The notes beneath the pieces were generated by a model. That model searched no databases. It was given only the letters and a program-made list of their open reading frames with translations, and was not told the DNA's origin. From positions 1,240,001 to 1,304,000 of the forward strand of contig JAGTXX020000012.1 in NCBI GenBank assembly GCA_019044685.2: a stretch of DNA of 64,000 nt, read 5' to 3'. Shown piece by piece: positions 45,247 through 57,526 of the stretch. Position numbers and translations under genes: made by a program. The DNA is from Nannochloris sp. 'desiccata'. Taxonomy: Eukaryota > Chlorophyta > Trebouxiophyceae > Chlorellales > Chlorellaceae. The number at the start of each line of letters is the position of its first letter. The stretch's first letter is position 1.

Positions 45247-48200
45247 ATGCCTAGTAAGGCTATAATTTGCAACTTTTCTGCACTTTCATCAACGACATTG
45301 CATGGTCGGGGTGCATTTAGCAGGTAATTTATATGTTTTGAAGCTGCTTTTCTATTGACTTATTCCTTCATTTACTGTACTTTTATCGATTACGTTTCGC
45401 TTGCAGAGCGCGAATTTCGAAGCTTCTTCCAAGTAGGCCAGGGAACTCTATTGGGTATAATCACTCGGCCGCCGCCGCCGCTTTCTCCTCTTGTAGCAAC
45501 AGCAGTAGCCCTACTTTACTACCCAACAGCACAAAAGTTCCTCCAGAAATTGACTCAATAGATTCCGAACCTCTATCAGATGTTGAAATTTGCCATGTAG
45601 AGACGTTGCCAACTGAAAACTCTCTTCAAGAGGCGTTGACGTCTTTAGAGACTGCCGTGGCTGAGAGGTGTAGGCAATATTCCCATTTAAATAGCGGGCT
45701 GCTACGATTAGAAGTGCCCTTACCACGTTCAATTAATGCTTTACATTGGCTACGTGGTCAGAATTTGGAGAAAGAAAGTAGCGACGATGGGCATGGTGGT
45801 GGTGGTGGTGGTGCTGCTGCTGCCGCTGTTGAAGCTTCCTTGTTCCCAAAAATCTTATTCTCCCCCCGTCGATCTTCAGCCCCAGATACTGAAGGTAGCA
45901 TCGCAGCCGGTGCAGCGAGTGCTGGGGCAGGGACAGTTGCTGGTGCTGGTTCAGCATGGCTGTGGAAGGGCCAATCAGGTCAGCCGTTGGACAAAAAGGC
46001 GATGGCCTCTATGCAAAGATTTTTAAAGACTGATCATCCTCGTGTGAGAGTCTTCGGAGGGAGTCGATTTGATCCTAAATCACATCCTGCGCCGGAATGG
46101 GAAGAATTTGGAAGCTATTGTTTTGTATTGCCTAGGTAAGAAGGGAAAGAAGAAACTATTAGAAAAAAAGGTTTAAAACTGCCGACCGTGCTGGGCGCCT
46201 AATTTTTTCTAAACAATTTATACTAATTTTCTCTTTTTTCCCTGCTCATATATTTTGCAGAATTGAAGTATTAGAATTGTCTGGATGCAGCATGATTGCA
46301 TGCACCCTAGCTTGGGACGCTGCGTCTACACCTGGCAACAACAAGAATATGAATAGTGCTAGTACATACAACACGTTAAAAACAGCAGCAACTGCAGCCA
46401 TCACTGCGCTACAATCAGTTCAGCCCCCATCACTACCCCACGCGCCTGCTCTTCGTCTTACTCAACTCAGCAGGCAACATCTACCTAGCGAAAATGAATG
46501 GGCTGCACGACTTGACGCTGTGCATGCTGAGCTCGTACCTGCCACGTCATCATCATCATCCACAACAGATGTTACTTTTGGTACAACGACTGATAATTAT
46601 AATGGTACTAATCATGGGTATAGCGACATTGGCAACGACAGTCTTGAGAATCTTTCCACCACTGATACCCACCCGCTACAAAAGCTCAGCCCTGACGTAG
46701 CTCTCGAAGAGTACCTCCGTAATGGGCAGCAAGGTTTAGATGAACTTCTTGCTGCATTGGATAGTGGATTTGAAGCTATACTCTCTACTTCAGGCAGCAG
46801 TGGCGAAGATAGCGAAGATAGCGATTGTGGTACTGCTACTGCTGCTGCTTCTTCCTCTTCTACTGCAGCCACGACCGCCAACAACGGCGCTTCAAAAAAG
46901 AACACAGTTCCTACTTCTAAGAATGGAAGTGGCAAGAGGCATAAAGGCGTGAATCAAGGAATGAATAAAATAGTTCTTGCTCGTCGTACAGACCTCCACG
47001 TAGAAGGTCATCTCGACCCTCTTACCCTCCTAGAAGCACTCCAAGAACGTGACCCACGTGCCTACCAAATCTTTTTTCAACTTCCCTCCCGTACTGCGTT
47101 TCTAGCTTCCACCCCCGAATGTTTGTATACCCGATCAGGGTCAGACGTCGCTAGTGAAGCAGTCGCTGGCACCAGAGCGCGTGGCTCTGGCGGCGATGTT
47201 GAAAAAGATTTTTGGTTGGCATTTGATCTTCTTCGATCTCAAAAAGATGACGTGGAATTTGGAGTTGTACGGGATTGGGTACGAAGGGCACTTGGTACGG
47301 TATGTGACGACGTACGAGTAGAAATAACAAAGTCTGTACTAAAACAGGGTAGTGTACAGCATCTTTATGGCAAACTAGCTGGCAGGTTAAAAGAGGATAT
47401 TGGGGACGCTGGCTTGTTGGCTGCATTGCACCCAACGCCTGCTGTGTGTGGCCAACCACGTGGAGATGCGTTGAAGATGCTGTCGGAAGTAGAGACCTTC
47501 GATAGGGGATTCTATTCTGGTCCTTTTGGGTGGATTAGTAGGGATGCAGCAGAGTTTGTTGTTGCTATTCGATCAGCTTTGGTCCGGCCGAGAGCTTCTT
47601 CTTCTTCTTGCTTTTCTTCTTCCTCCTCTTCCGCTACAAAGAACCCTAGCTCAGTTACCAACAGCATTGATGATATTGGAAGCTATCCTGGTACTGCCCC
47701 TCTCTCAGCCTATGATGTGGCGCTCTTTGCTGGAGTAGGCATCGTTTGTGGCTCAGATACCGCATCTGAATGGGCAGAACTCAATTTAAAGATATCTCAA
47801 TTTGAACGACTCCTAAAACCCGCTCCATCATTTTCATCCGCCCCTAATATCTCCGCTCTGTGGGCACGTGTAATGGTGGAAGAGCTATGTCGACGAGGGT
47901 GCAACACATTCTGTGTAGCTCCTGGGTCCAGGTCGTCTCCGTTGACTGTTGCGATCGCTTCCCACCCGCGAGCCAAAATTGTGCCGTGTATCGACGAGAG
48001 GTCTCTCGGGTTTTGGGCGCTAGGGTATGGCCGTGCACGTGGTCTTCCAGCTGTTGTTGTCACTTCTTCAGGTACCGCCGTTGCAAATTTGTTACCTGCG
48101 GTTGTTGAAGCGAGTCAATCACATGTTCCGATGTTGTTATTGACAGCTGACCGACCGTTTGAGCTGCGAGAAACGGGCGCCAACCAAACAATTGATCAAG

Positions 48201-51200
48201 TTAATATCTTTGGTAGCTATACTCGCTGGGATTGTGATTTAGAAGCTCCGTTGCAAAGTACTCCAGCAATGCGTGCAGTAGAGAAAGTGGGCGAAGCAGT
48301 GCGTGCTGCGTGTGCGACGCATGCTGTGCCTGCTGGGCCAGTGCATCTGAATTGTCAATTTAGAGAACCGTTGGCGCCTAAAGAGGAAGAATTTGAGAGT
48401 TTCCACTGTTTAAAAGGGATAAATGACTGGGAAAAGAGTCAAATGCCGTTTGAAACGCTTTCTTTATCTAATGCTTTTAGTGATAATGGTTCTAAGAGTC
48501 TAACTGGTGCTAATGGCTCACTTTTCAAAAGCACCGACGAAATGGCTGTTCTGCTGAGCACAGCAGGCAAAGCACGGCGTGGTCTTCTCATCATCGGGGA
48601 ACTCATTCAGCCTCAAGATGTTGCAGCAATAGTACAGCTCGCCCAATTGCTTGGCTGGCCAATTGCAGCAGACGTACTCTCTGGAATTAAAGTGGGAGCA
48701 CAGCCGCTGCATGGGGCGCCTTTGAAATTAATTTCACATTTTGATCATCTTTTACTTGATTCTACCCATTGGAAAGCGCTGAAACCAGACGTGGTGTTGC
48801 AAGTAGGTGGTCACATTACGTCGAAACGCGTTGCCCAGTTCTTAGAATGGTGCTGCTGCCAAGAGGCTTCGTCAACGGCGGGCACACCCACAGCGACAAC
48901 GGCGTGGCTGTTTGTTTCTCGTGCTCCTCTGCGTCAAGATCAAGGTCCCAATGTCAGTGTACGTGTGAAAGCTTCAGTGCCTGAGCTTCTATCTGCGTTC
49001 CGACAACAAGAAGACCTGCTTCACCAAGCTCTGGCCAGCACAGGTTCTACAGAGCAGACAACCTACTGTCAGCTTCTACAAACACTGGATACTGAAGCCT
49101 CGTTAGCTATCGATTATGCTTTATCTGAGTTTGCTGAACTCACTGAACCCGCTGTAGCACGTGTATTATCCCAGGAATTGCCACCTGGCGAGGGCCTATT
49201 CATCGGAAATAGTATGCCTATTCGAGATTTGGACATGTATGGCATGCCTGCTGTGCGTGAAATGTCTGTTGCTACTAGTATGATTACTACTAATTCGAAT
49301 CAGTGGTCTCCTCAGGGAGTTGTGCAAGCAGGTGTTGGTGCACCAGTCGCTGCTAACAGAGGCGCAAGTGGTATTGATGGGGTGCTTTCTACCGCAGCTG
49401 GTTTTGCAGATGGGTTACAACGCGGTACTACTCTTGTTGTAGGAGATATTTCTTTCTTACATGATGTGAATGGCCTCAATCTACTCCGCAGCGGTAAGTA
49501 TCTGTATTTGTTTTTTTCTTTTTCCGTTTAGAGTTGAAATAACAAATTTTCCTTCTTTTTTTGTCCTTGATTCTTGCTTCCTTCTACCAAACGCCTCTTT
49601 TCCGTAATTATTTACCTCTTGATTCTTCCTATTTCTCTATTTCTTCCTCTTTGCAGGTGACATGCGTCCTCCTTTGACTGTAGTTCTGGTCAATAACGGT
49701 GGTGGTGGTATCTTCTCCTTCCTCCCTATTGCTCACCACATTCCCGATGAACTCTTCACCCCTCTTTGGGCAACACCTCAGAATGTAGATTTAGCTGGTA
49801 TGTGCCGAGCTCATGGTATCCCTCATATCAAAGTAGCCTCCCCTGAAGAGCTCCGCACCGCGCTTCGATCGGCCTGGGGTCTGAATCGGCATTCTGTTAT
49901 TGAAGCTATTACTGATAGAGAAGCTAATGTGATTCGACATAGAGAAATCCAAGCTGCAGTGCAAGAAGCTTTGAACTCTTCTTTTGCTAGAGCATCTACT
50001 TTGGCTGCTGTACCTTCTTCCTCGTCTTCAGTTTCTGGAGGTGGAGGTGGTAGTATTATTGGTGCTTGCTGTAGTAGATACGAGTTGCCCTTGCAGCGCC
50101 CAGTGACTACTACTGATGCTGCGATGTCGAGGCAGGTAATATACATCATTTTAGATGTGAAATCGAACGATAATAATGGTTCCACCACTACTACTAGCAA
50201 AGTTGCAGGAGAGGTGGCTCCTTTGCCTGGCCTTCATAAAGAGACTTTGGAGCAAGCGCATTGTCAAGCTCAACTTATCTGCGAGCTTCTCTCTTCAGCT
50301 CTTACCGCTAGCACTGCTACCGAAAGCCCTACCTTATCTCTACCAGAAAGTGCGGAGCTATTTGAAGATTGGTTGAAAAGAACGCTGGCTATCGATGCAA
50401 AAGACTTGTTTCCTTCAGTTCGCTTTGGCCTGGAAGGGGCATTGCTCAGTGCGATGGCTGCTGCGCGTGGCATTCCTCTTGATGAAATTTTGATCTCTTC
50501 ACAACTGGCTCAACCATCTTCTTCTAAAGAAAGGCACTCATTCAAATTATCATCCACTGTTCTAGTAAACGCAATGATTGACCCTCAAGGTAATAGCGAG
50601 CTTGCACGTGCGATGGCCCTTTCTGTGCTGCAAACGCAAAAACAACATGGTCCTTCTTCCCTTGGTAATGATGACCAGTGCTGCGTCAAAATTAAAGTAG
50701 GTCGCACAGCCAACCCTCTTGACGATGCTGCAGTAGTCAAAGCTGTATATGATGTCTTTTCTGGAGACGTGAAGATCCGTCTCGATGCAAATAGAGCTTG
50801 GTCGTTAGAACAAGCACTCCAATTTGGTCACGCTCTGAACAGCAAACAGAACAACTCTGACGCAAATAATTCTTCAACCTCTGGCTCTGTAGTTGTTTCT
50901 CTAGTGGCTCAAGTAATAGAGTACATCGAAGAGCCTCTACAGAATCCTACTGCAGAGAACCTATCTGAATTCTATAGGAAAACAAGGATACATACTGCTC
51001 TCGATGAGAGCGTAGACGAAAGACTCTTTGGTTTAGACAATCTTTTCCCTCTAAGCAAAGGAACTTCTGAGAATATTTTGAATAAAAGCAGCAACGGTGT
51101 TGAAATTGGTGCTACTAAGACTGAGACTACTGCTATTACTCTCCCTGAAGGTGTAACCACTTTGGTGTTGAAACCTTCTACTCTAGGTGGCTTCCTTCCT

Positions 51201-52616
51201 ACCCTCAAGCTCGCTCAACATGCACGCAAACTCTCTTCTCTCTCGAGAGTGAAAGGTGTGGACTGTGTTATTAGCTCCGCTTTTGAATTACCTTTGGGTA
51301 TTTCACAGCTGGCACATCTTGCTGCTGCAGTGGATTCTTTGTACTCTTCTTATGAGGAGGGCAGCAAAGCAGCAAAGGAACAACAATATCATGGTTTGGG
51401 CACTGGCGAGTGGTGGGATTTACAAGGGCAACCCAAAGACATTGCTGATAAAATAACTTCAGAGCTTCTTGGCCAGAAGATTTCACTTGAAAATCTTTGT
51501 GACGTAGCAACGTCTGAAAGTCCTGCAGTATTAAATATTAAGAATAAAGCTTCAACTTTGAACAATAGCAATAGCAACAACAATAACAGAAGCGATGTCT
51601 CGATTGAAACTTTGATAGTGGACGTAGCAACAGACGCTGGCAATTACTCTTCTCATTTTCTTGAAACTCGGCCTTCTCAATTCTCTACTAGTACTACTAC
51701 TACTACTACTACTGCTCCAACGATAGTTTTTCTGCATGGGTTCTTAGGGCAGCCTGCAGAATGGATTCCTTTTATGAAGGCTTTCTCATCAGAAGGGCCC
51801 TACCGGTGTTTGGCTCTGAGCTTACCTGGCCACGGCAGTATCGTCTCTCCAAAACACGTGGTCAACGGAAACAATTCTGCTAAAGATGATGCATATTCCA
51901 TTGAATCTACTGCTGCAGCTATAGAAATAGCGCTGGACACACTCGGTGTTACTAACTGCATTGTTGTTGGCTACTCTCTCGGTGCCCGCATAGCTCTCCT
52001 TTTGTCCACCTATGGAGAAAACAACAGCAGACACGTCAACAGCAACGACAAGAGCAATTCAATTAACAGTAATGTGACAATTTCTAGAGTTGTCTCTATT
52101 TCTGGATCCCCTGGTATGCCTGAAAATGACGTCACGCAACGGGAGCAGCGGGTAATGGAAGACGCCATGAGAGCGGTGAAGCTTCGAGAAGAGGGCCTTG
52201 ATGCCTTTATGTCTAGTTGGTATACTGCTCCAATGTGGGACACCTTGACAAAAGAAAATTCTGAAGTATTCAATAGGATTGTTCAAAGCAGAAAACGGGG
52301 GCTTCATGAAAATTTGGACCTTTCTTCCTTAAGTTTGACTTTAGAAAAAATGTCTCCCGGCAGAGCGCCTGATGTACAACCTGACTTGTACCGCCTCTCT
52401 TCCCAAGGGAAGCTTCCCAAAATGGTACTCGTTGCTGGAGAACAAGACAAAAAGTTTGTTGGGATTAGCAAGAAGCTTGTAGAAGACTTGAATAGTGGTG
52501 AACATAGTGTTGAAATTGTCGAGGCTGTCGTTGTTGAAAAATGTGGGCATACTGTACATGTGGAGCAGCCTGTTGTGCTGTTAAACATCTTATTTGATTT
52601 TATTACTTCACACTAA
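45247..52616 (+). CDS. PHYLLO: PHYLLO: four-enzyme phylloquinone fusion (MenF-MenD-MenC-MenH)
   Basis: Makes the naphthoquinone-ring precursor of phylloquinone (vitamin K1) for photosystem I. Exons 45247-45323, 45407-46135, 46261-49493 and 49657-52616 give 2,332 residues. The first about 70 residues (MPSKAIICNFSALSSTTL...) look like a plastid transit peptide. Isochorismate synthase spans to about residue 710 and is complete (KIVLARRTD, AVAGTRARG, HPTPAVCG, GFYSGPFGW). MenD, about 797-1450: CVAPGSRSSPL, ADRPFELRETGANQTIDQ, TPP site GDISFLHD then VNNGGGGIFSF. MenC, about 1500-1950: VKIKVGR, RLDANRAW, YIEEP, TALDES, LVLKPS. MenH, about 2030-2332: FLHGFLG, GYSLGA, KCGHTVHVEQP. Ser/Thr/Asn-rich linkers separate modules. 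Confidence 0.97.
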
Positions 52617-52884
52617 TGGAATAGACACGTATCTTAATGAATTCTATATACTGATATATTCACAGATAGCATTTTTATCTCGCTGTCCCCTCAATTTTGT
52701 TTGGTTTTTTAAATATTACTTTTCCTCTATCATGATACATGTTCAATTTTTTTTCTACCTCCAAGTTCATATATAAATATCACGACATTTACAATTCATG
52801 TAAAACAATCTCAGTATTTATTCCAAATCAAATCAAGTCAATCAACGAGCTAAACAAATGAAGAAAGGAAAAAAAATAAAAAAA

Positions 52885-53970
52885 TCACCACTTTTCAAAA
52901 GGTGCTCCTGAAGAGCTAGGAATTCTACTACTAATCTTATCAAGCTCTGCCATCTCTCCATCACTCAACGTCCACCCAAGCGCACCAGCAAGATCTTCCA
53001 CCTGTGCTGCTGTCTTGGCTCCAGGGATGGGTAAAGCCCCTTTCTCAAGAGTCCACCGAAGTGCTACCTGAGAAGGCGTCTTACCACCTTGTTCATCTCC
53101 TATTTTTTTCATTAAATCCAATAAAACCTCGATTTGGGAAAAGCGAGAATCAGTAAAGAACGCGCGACGAGGACCAGTCGGAGGATTCTCTTTGCTGTAT
53201 TTTCCGCTTAATAAGCCTTGGCAAATAGGTGAATAGGCAACTAAAGTGGTGTTGTTCTCTTTACACGCTTCCATGACACCAGTCTTCTCAGGTTCTCGGT
53301 ATAACAAAGAGTACTGCACTTGGTTGCTTGCTAAACATGAACCTCTCCCTTCAAAAAACTTCGCTGCCTTGTTAACCCGAGCAGCGTTAAAGTTGCTGAC
53401 GCCAACAGCGTCACAGAGACCTTGCTCCCTGCACTGTGCCAATCCTTCAAGGTACGCGTCATTGGCAAAGGCATTAAGGAAGAACCCAGGCCAATGTTGC
53501 ATGTAAAGGCCGACTTTTGAGACATCGAGCCTTCCTAAACTACTACGGCAGGCATCGACCAGGCTCGCAGGGGTCTGCTTCCACGGTAACGGGGCGAATT
53601 TTGTAGCGATCACCGGGGTGGTCTTTGAATCCCTCATAAACTGACCAATAAATTCTTCGGACTGGCCAAAGCCATAAACTTCAGCGGTATCAATGAAATC
53701 AAGGCCAGTAGCAAGCGCTGCGTCGTAAGCGGCTCTCGCTTTGGGGAGATCTTCTTTGGTCCAACCCCAATAGCCAGAACGGTCTCCCCATGACCACGCA
53801 CCTAAACCCATCTCTGAGACTTGTAATCCAGATTTGCCTAGCTCTCTGCGCGCGGCTTTGACGGTGTTTTGGTTGGCTGTCTGGCCAGATGAAGAAGATG
53901 ATGCAGAAACTCGCACCACAACGGCGCGAGAAGGCGGGGCCTGGACCCTAGATCTGGTAGATAACTTCAT
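52885..53970 (-). CDS. Aldo/keto reductase, probably plastid
   Basis: 361 residues, no introns. The N-terminus (MKLSTRSRVQAPPSRAVVVRVSASSSSS) is a classical plastid transit peptide. The NADPH-dependent (alpha/beta)8 reductase core shows the tetrad: Asp and Tyr in FIDTAEVYGFGQSEEF, Lys in VIATKFAPL and His in GLYMQHWPG. The cofactor loop is near PIPGAKTAAQVEDLAG. The overall pattern resembles plant and cyanobacterial plastid aldo/keto reductases. The carbonyl substrate is not predictable. Convergent with PHYLLO (268-bp gap) and head-to-head with the next gene. Confidence 0.9.
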   Translation of the reverse strand: MKLSTRSRVQAPPSRAVVVRVSASSSSSGQTANQNTVKAARRELGKSGLQVSEMGLGAWSWGDRSGYWGWTKEDLPKARAAYDAALATGLDFIDTAEVYGFGQSEEFIGQFMRDSKTTPVIATKFAPLPWKQTPASLVDACRSSLGRLDVSKVGLYMQHWPGFFLNAFANDAYLEGLAQCREQGLCDAVGVSNFNAARVNKAAKFFEGRGSCLASNQVQYSLLYREPEKTGVMEACKENNTTLVAYSPICQGLLSGKYSKENPPTGPRRAFFTDSRFSQIEVLLDLMKKIGDEQGGKTPSQVALRWTLEKGALPIPGAKTAAQVEDLAGALGWTLSDGEMAELDKISSRIPSSSGAPFEKW

Positions 53971-54217
53971 TTTAGTGGCAGAAATTTAAAGTTATCAAAT
54001 AAAATGTGAATATAGTGGCTTCTAAAATTAATTTGTGGTTGTGACAAAACAAATCTGGACTGCTGCTCTGTATTTAAAAGCTGGCAATTTTCACGTTAAT
54101 TCCACATTTATTGTAGTGCATATATATTTAGAAATCTATCGAAGCTCTGCAATGAGGTGGTTTTACTTTATCGCCGCTGTGAATCCCAACTTGATCAGAT
54201 GAATCCTCAAAGCTTTA
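53971..54217. promoter_or_regulatory. Divergent promoter region, aldo/keto reductase / FAD oxidoreductase
   Basis: 247 bp between opposite start codons. Promoter by position only. Confidence 0.35.
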
Positions 54218-55843
54218 ATGCACAATCTGCGTGAATTAGGACGCTACACAATGCTACCAACTATTTGGAAGTATGCTGCACCGCCGCCGCCCCTCCGATC
54301 CTTCTGCACTTCATCTAAAACAACAAAAAAATCCTCATCCTCGAAATCACCGCAGCCTGCCACCACCGCTGCCGCCCAGCCTTGTCCCCACCGTTATGCC
54401 ATTATAGGAGGAGGCTTTGCAGGTGTTGCCGTAGCCTGGCATCTTATGAAACTTTCTACACCACAAAATCCGATCCAGATTGAGTTATTTGATGCTTATG
54501 GCCTTGGTGCTGGCGGATCTGGTGCAGCAGCCGGTTTGCTTCACCCATACACCCCTCGAGGAAAGCTTTTATGGCAAGGATTACCAGCTTTTCAAGCCTC
54601 TCTCGACCTTGTGAACGCTGCAGAAGAAGCTCATAATGTTTTAAATAATAAATTCGAGAATAAAACAAGAAAAAGAAAGCAGTTTGTTTGGCGGCATGGG
54701 CTTTTGAGACCAGCCAGAACGGCAAAACAGGCAAAGGATTTTTCAAGACACAGCACAAGTAAGAAAAACGACTTGGGCAGTAAAGACGAGAGCTCTTTAG
54801 TATGCGATGCAAGCAGTATAGAAACATATGAGGAATTAGTACGACTCGTCCCTGGTCTAGATCCCAAGCTATTGTTTCCTGATATTCATCTGAAGGAAGA
54901 AAGTAAAGCATCTGGACTGGCGACAACACCAACAGCCTCTGCAGGTTTTTTTGTCCAACAGGCAGTGGTCATCAATCCTCGTGGTTACTTAACAGCCTTG
55001 TGGGAAAGTTGCTTACTCCTCGCTCGAAGATCCTCCTCTCTAGCTTCTGCCCAGCTTCGCCAAGAGAGTATTCTTTCATTAGCTCAATTAGAAAGTCAAA
55101 GCGGTCGGTATGATGGGATTGTTGTCGCAGCAGGCGCAGCAGTAGATTCAATAGTTGAAACAAATGGTGTGCTTACTCTAGATCTATGTCAAGGATATAC
55201 TCTAGATATGATACTAGAAAACAAAAGAGAAGAAGAAGGGGGACAATCGAAACAATCTTTATCTTATCCAGCAGGAGCACCTGGCCTCCTCGGATCACCA
55301 TACATCTCACCTCAAGGCACGCATAATTTAGTAGTAGGGGCGACTCAACGTCATGAATGCGCTCTTGACGAGGCAGTTGCTGCCCTAGGGCCTGGAAGTC
55401 TTCAAGAGAAGGAAAATGAAGAATGGAAGGGAGCAGTTGAGGCGCTGGTGCCAGCTGCAGCTAAACTATGGCCTCCATTAGGCGTTGGGTTCTCGTCTTC
55501 CTCTGGTAGAGATGGTAAGAATTCTCTCCCAAATACGAAGACATGGCAAGTAGCTACTGTACGATCTGGTTATCGAGCTCTTCCGCAACGTACCGCTGAA
55601 GGTTCGATTCCCTATGCAGGAAAATTAGTTTATCCAATTACCGCTGTCGGCGAGGACAGGAGTACTAAAGAAAGAAAGCATAATTGGTGGGTTGTGGGTG
55701 GTCTTGGTGCACGTGGTTTAGTCTACCATGGCTGGTTGGGTAAAATAGTTGCTGCTGGGGTGGTGGAAGAAAGTGATGAACAGGTTCCAAAGGAGCTACG
55801 ACGGTGGAGGAAGGAAGAAAACAAAAATAACATAGCAACTTAA
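54218..55843 (+). CDS. FAD-dependent oxidoreductase (DAO family, MnmC C-domain-like)
   Basis: 541 residues in one exon. An N-terminal about 65 residues rich in Lys, Ser and Pro (likely transit peptide) precede the dinucleotide-binding motif AIIGGGFAGVAVAWHL and then GGSGAAAGLLHPYTPRGK. C-terminal blocks ATVRSGYRALPQRTA and VVGGLGARGLVYHGWLG match the DAO/MnmC2 class of amine-oxidising flavoproteins. In bacteria MnmC's FAD domain acts on wobble-uridine modification of tRNA. Here there is no methyltransferase half, so the substrate is open: a tRNA-modifying or small-amine oxidase role are both possible. Confidence 0.8.
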   Translation: MHNLRELGRYTMLPTIWKYAAPPPPLRSFCTSSKTTKKSSSSKSPQPATTAAAQPCPHRYAIIGGGFAGVAVAWHLMKLSTPQNPIQIELFDAYGLGAGGSGAAAGLLHPYTPRGKLLWQGLPAFQASLDLVNAAEEAHNVLNNKFENKTRKRKQFVWRHGLLRPARTAKQAKDFSRHSTSKKNDLGSKDESSLVCDASSIETYEELVRLVPGLDPKLLFPDIHLKEESKASGLATTPTASAGFFVQQAVVINPRGYLTALWESCLLLARRSSSLASAQLRQESILSLAQLESQSGRYDGIVVAAGAAVDSIVETNGVLTLDLCQGYTLDMILENKREEEGGQSKQSLSYPAGAPGLLGSPYISPQGTHNLVVGATQRHECALDEAVAALGPGSLQEKENEEWKGAVEALVPAAAKLWPPLGVGFSSSSGRDGKNSLPNTKTWQVATVRSGYRALPQRTAEGSIPYAGKLVYPITAVGEDRSTKERKHNWWVVGGLGARGLVYHGWLGKIVAAGVVEESDEQVPKELRRWRKEENKNNIAT

Positions 55844-56047
55844 GTAACCCACCCTGTTATTCATACATGTATTGAAGTTTGCGGTTTCTTTGCCTTGAAA
55901 GACTCTTTCGAAAGGAATCTCCCCCCCCCCCCCCCCCGCTCCCACCACTGGTCCTAGGGAAACGCATTTCATTGCTACATTTCAAGGCTTGGTTAATAAT
56001 AATTCAATTTAACATACACGTTAGATATCTATGAACCACACGGATTA
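55844..56047. other. Short convergent intergenic region
   Basis: 204 bp of 3' untranslated sequence from two convergent genes, including the poly-C tract listed separately. Confidence 0.5.
55921..55937 (+). repeat. Poly-C tract, 17 bp
   Basis: Uninterrupted run of 17 C, again between two convergent genes, like the 23-C run at 32353. Confidence 0.9.
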
Positions 56048-57265
56048 TTAATACACGGTCGAGTTTCGTGTCTTTGTTCTATAAAACAAAGTCGTTATTG
56101 CTGCCGATGTCAATGCCACCCCCGCCAGCAGCACCACCTGCCTGGTTGTGGTTGTGTGTGTCTCGACATTAGCATTATTTATTCTTGCCCATATTTTCTC
56201 TACTACACCATTCCATGTAAACGCTTCTTCCTTTTGTTTTTGTTCTAATCGCTCTAATCTGGCATCTATAGATCTCAGAATTGCTGTATTCTCATCGACA
56301 CTCTTGAATACGTAGCGGAGAGACAGCGAAAGAACCTCGTTGACTTCTTCTGGTGGAAGTCCCGCGAGGTCTAGCATAGCAGACGCAGCTTCTTCAGCAT
56401 CATAAAACTCTGCTCCTGTGTGTTCTGTACCACCTTCCCCTACGTCTTCTTCTTCCTCTTCTTCTTGTGGTTCTGATGACAGTAACAAAGGCGGTACTTG
56501 TTCGATTGCGAGGCTCGGAATTCTGCCAAGGGCAGCTTCTAGAGCACCAGCTCGTTGTAGCTCATGTATTTCTTGGCAGCAAAAGCTCAGAAATTGACGT
56601 AAACTTTGCTGTGCAGCGGTTGCCATGAAGCTTTCTATGGTACTAGTTAGGCCCCATGGGCCAGTGGCTGTGACTAGTACAGTTGCGGTAATGGAACAGT
56701 CCCCTGTACCGCTCCCTCCACCGCCACTGCCATCTACGATATCTTCAATCAGTATAGTCGCTGTAGAGGTGAAATTACTCGCTCCTGGAATCTGTGGCAC
56801 AGGCGTGCTTTCTACTTGAATACTTCCAGTAGGAAGTATGCTAAAACTCTGATTTTCTATAACATGAATGCAGTCGGCTTGAATCAAGTTGGCGATGAGC
56901 TGAGGTGCATTGACGGGTGTCCTAAAAGTGAGGTCGCGTTTTCTAGTGTGGTCCCAGGGAGGTACTTCAGCAGCATCGTCATTGTTTACTTGAGCATGGA
57001 AGCGCCGTAGAAAAGAGCTGTCTAAATAGACGAGCCTAAAAAATGCCTGCAAGGTGTGTGGGGGGACCGGAGGGGACGCGAGAGGCAAAACCGAGGAGTC
57101 AAAACATATATTTATTTGAAGCTAGAGAAATCGATGATGCTTCGCAGGTTTAAGAAGTGGTGTGGTATGTTTTAATGGATATTTCCTGGGGTATTGACTT
57201 CTCAATAGACTCACCTGTGCTGTACATTGATCGATAGAAATCAATTCTTGCACCTGCTTGACCAT
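56048..57265 (-). CDS. Tail-anchored VASt/START-like membrane protein (tentative)
   Basis: Exon 1 is 57215-57265 (MVKQVQELISIDQCTAQ) and exon 2 is 56048-57046. The donor GTGAGT and acceptor CTTGCAG match in phase 0, giving 349 residues. The opening of exon 2 (AFFRLVYLDSSFLRRFH, then VPPWDHTRKRDLTFRTPV) resembles the start of VASt domains (lipid-transfer fold found behind GRAM domains), including the pW-x(3)-R and y-x-P pattern. An acidic linker, a short coiled coil (LRSIDARLERLEQKQ) and a single C-terminal hydrophobic helix (VVLLAGVALTSAAITTLFY) follow, so it is probably tail-anchored with the domain in the cytosol. There is no GRAM domain. A sterol or lipid role is inference. Confidence 0.55.
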
Positions 57266-57526
57266 ATTAGCAACGCCAGTAGGGCCAAGTATGCAGTTTC
57301 GAGTATGTTAATGGTGGATTTAGTTAGCAAAGAGCTTGACAATGCGCTTTGATGTCATGTATGCAAAACTATTTGCACTCCGTCCGACGGTCGTGCTTTC
57401 CTCTGGCTGCCTTTGTGGGGTTTAAGTTACTCAAATGCCGATGATCGGTAGCACATTGTCTATTTTCTGCCATGTAATAAAAAACAAAAGTTTAATTAGA
57501 GGCAATTTAGAGCATTTAGAATCGCC
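57266..57526. promoter_or_regulatory. Divergent promoter region, VASt-like / mTERF-like genes
   Basis: 261 bp between opposite start codons. The reading frame of the VASt-like gene stays open for about 17 codons above its ATG but has no other ATG. Nothing else is recognised. Confidence 0.35.

Noticed and set aside
55600..55612. GGTTCGATTCC, resembling a tRNA T-arm
   Set aside because: Inside the conserved FAD oxidoreductase coding sequence; no matching acceptor stem or D-arm around it.
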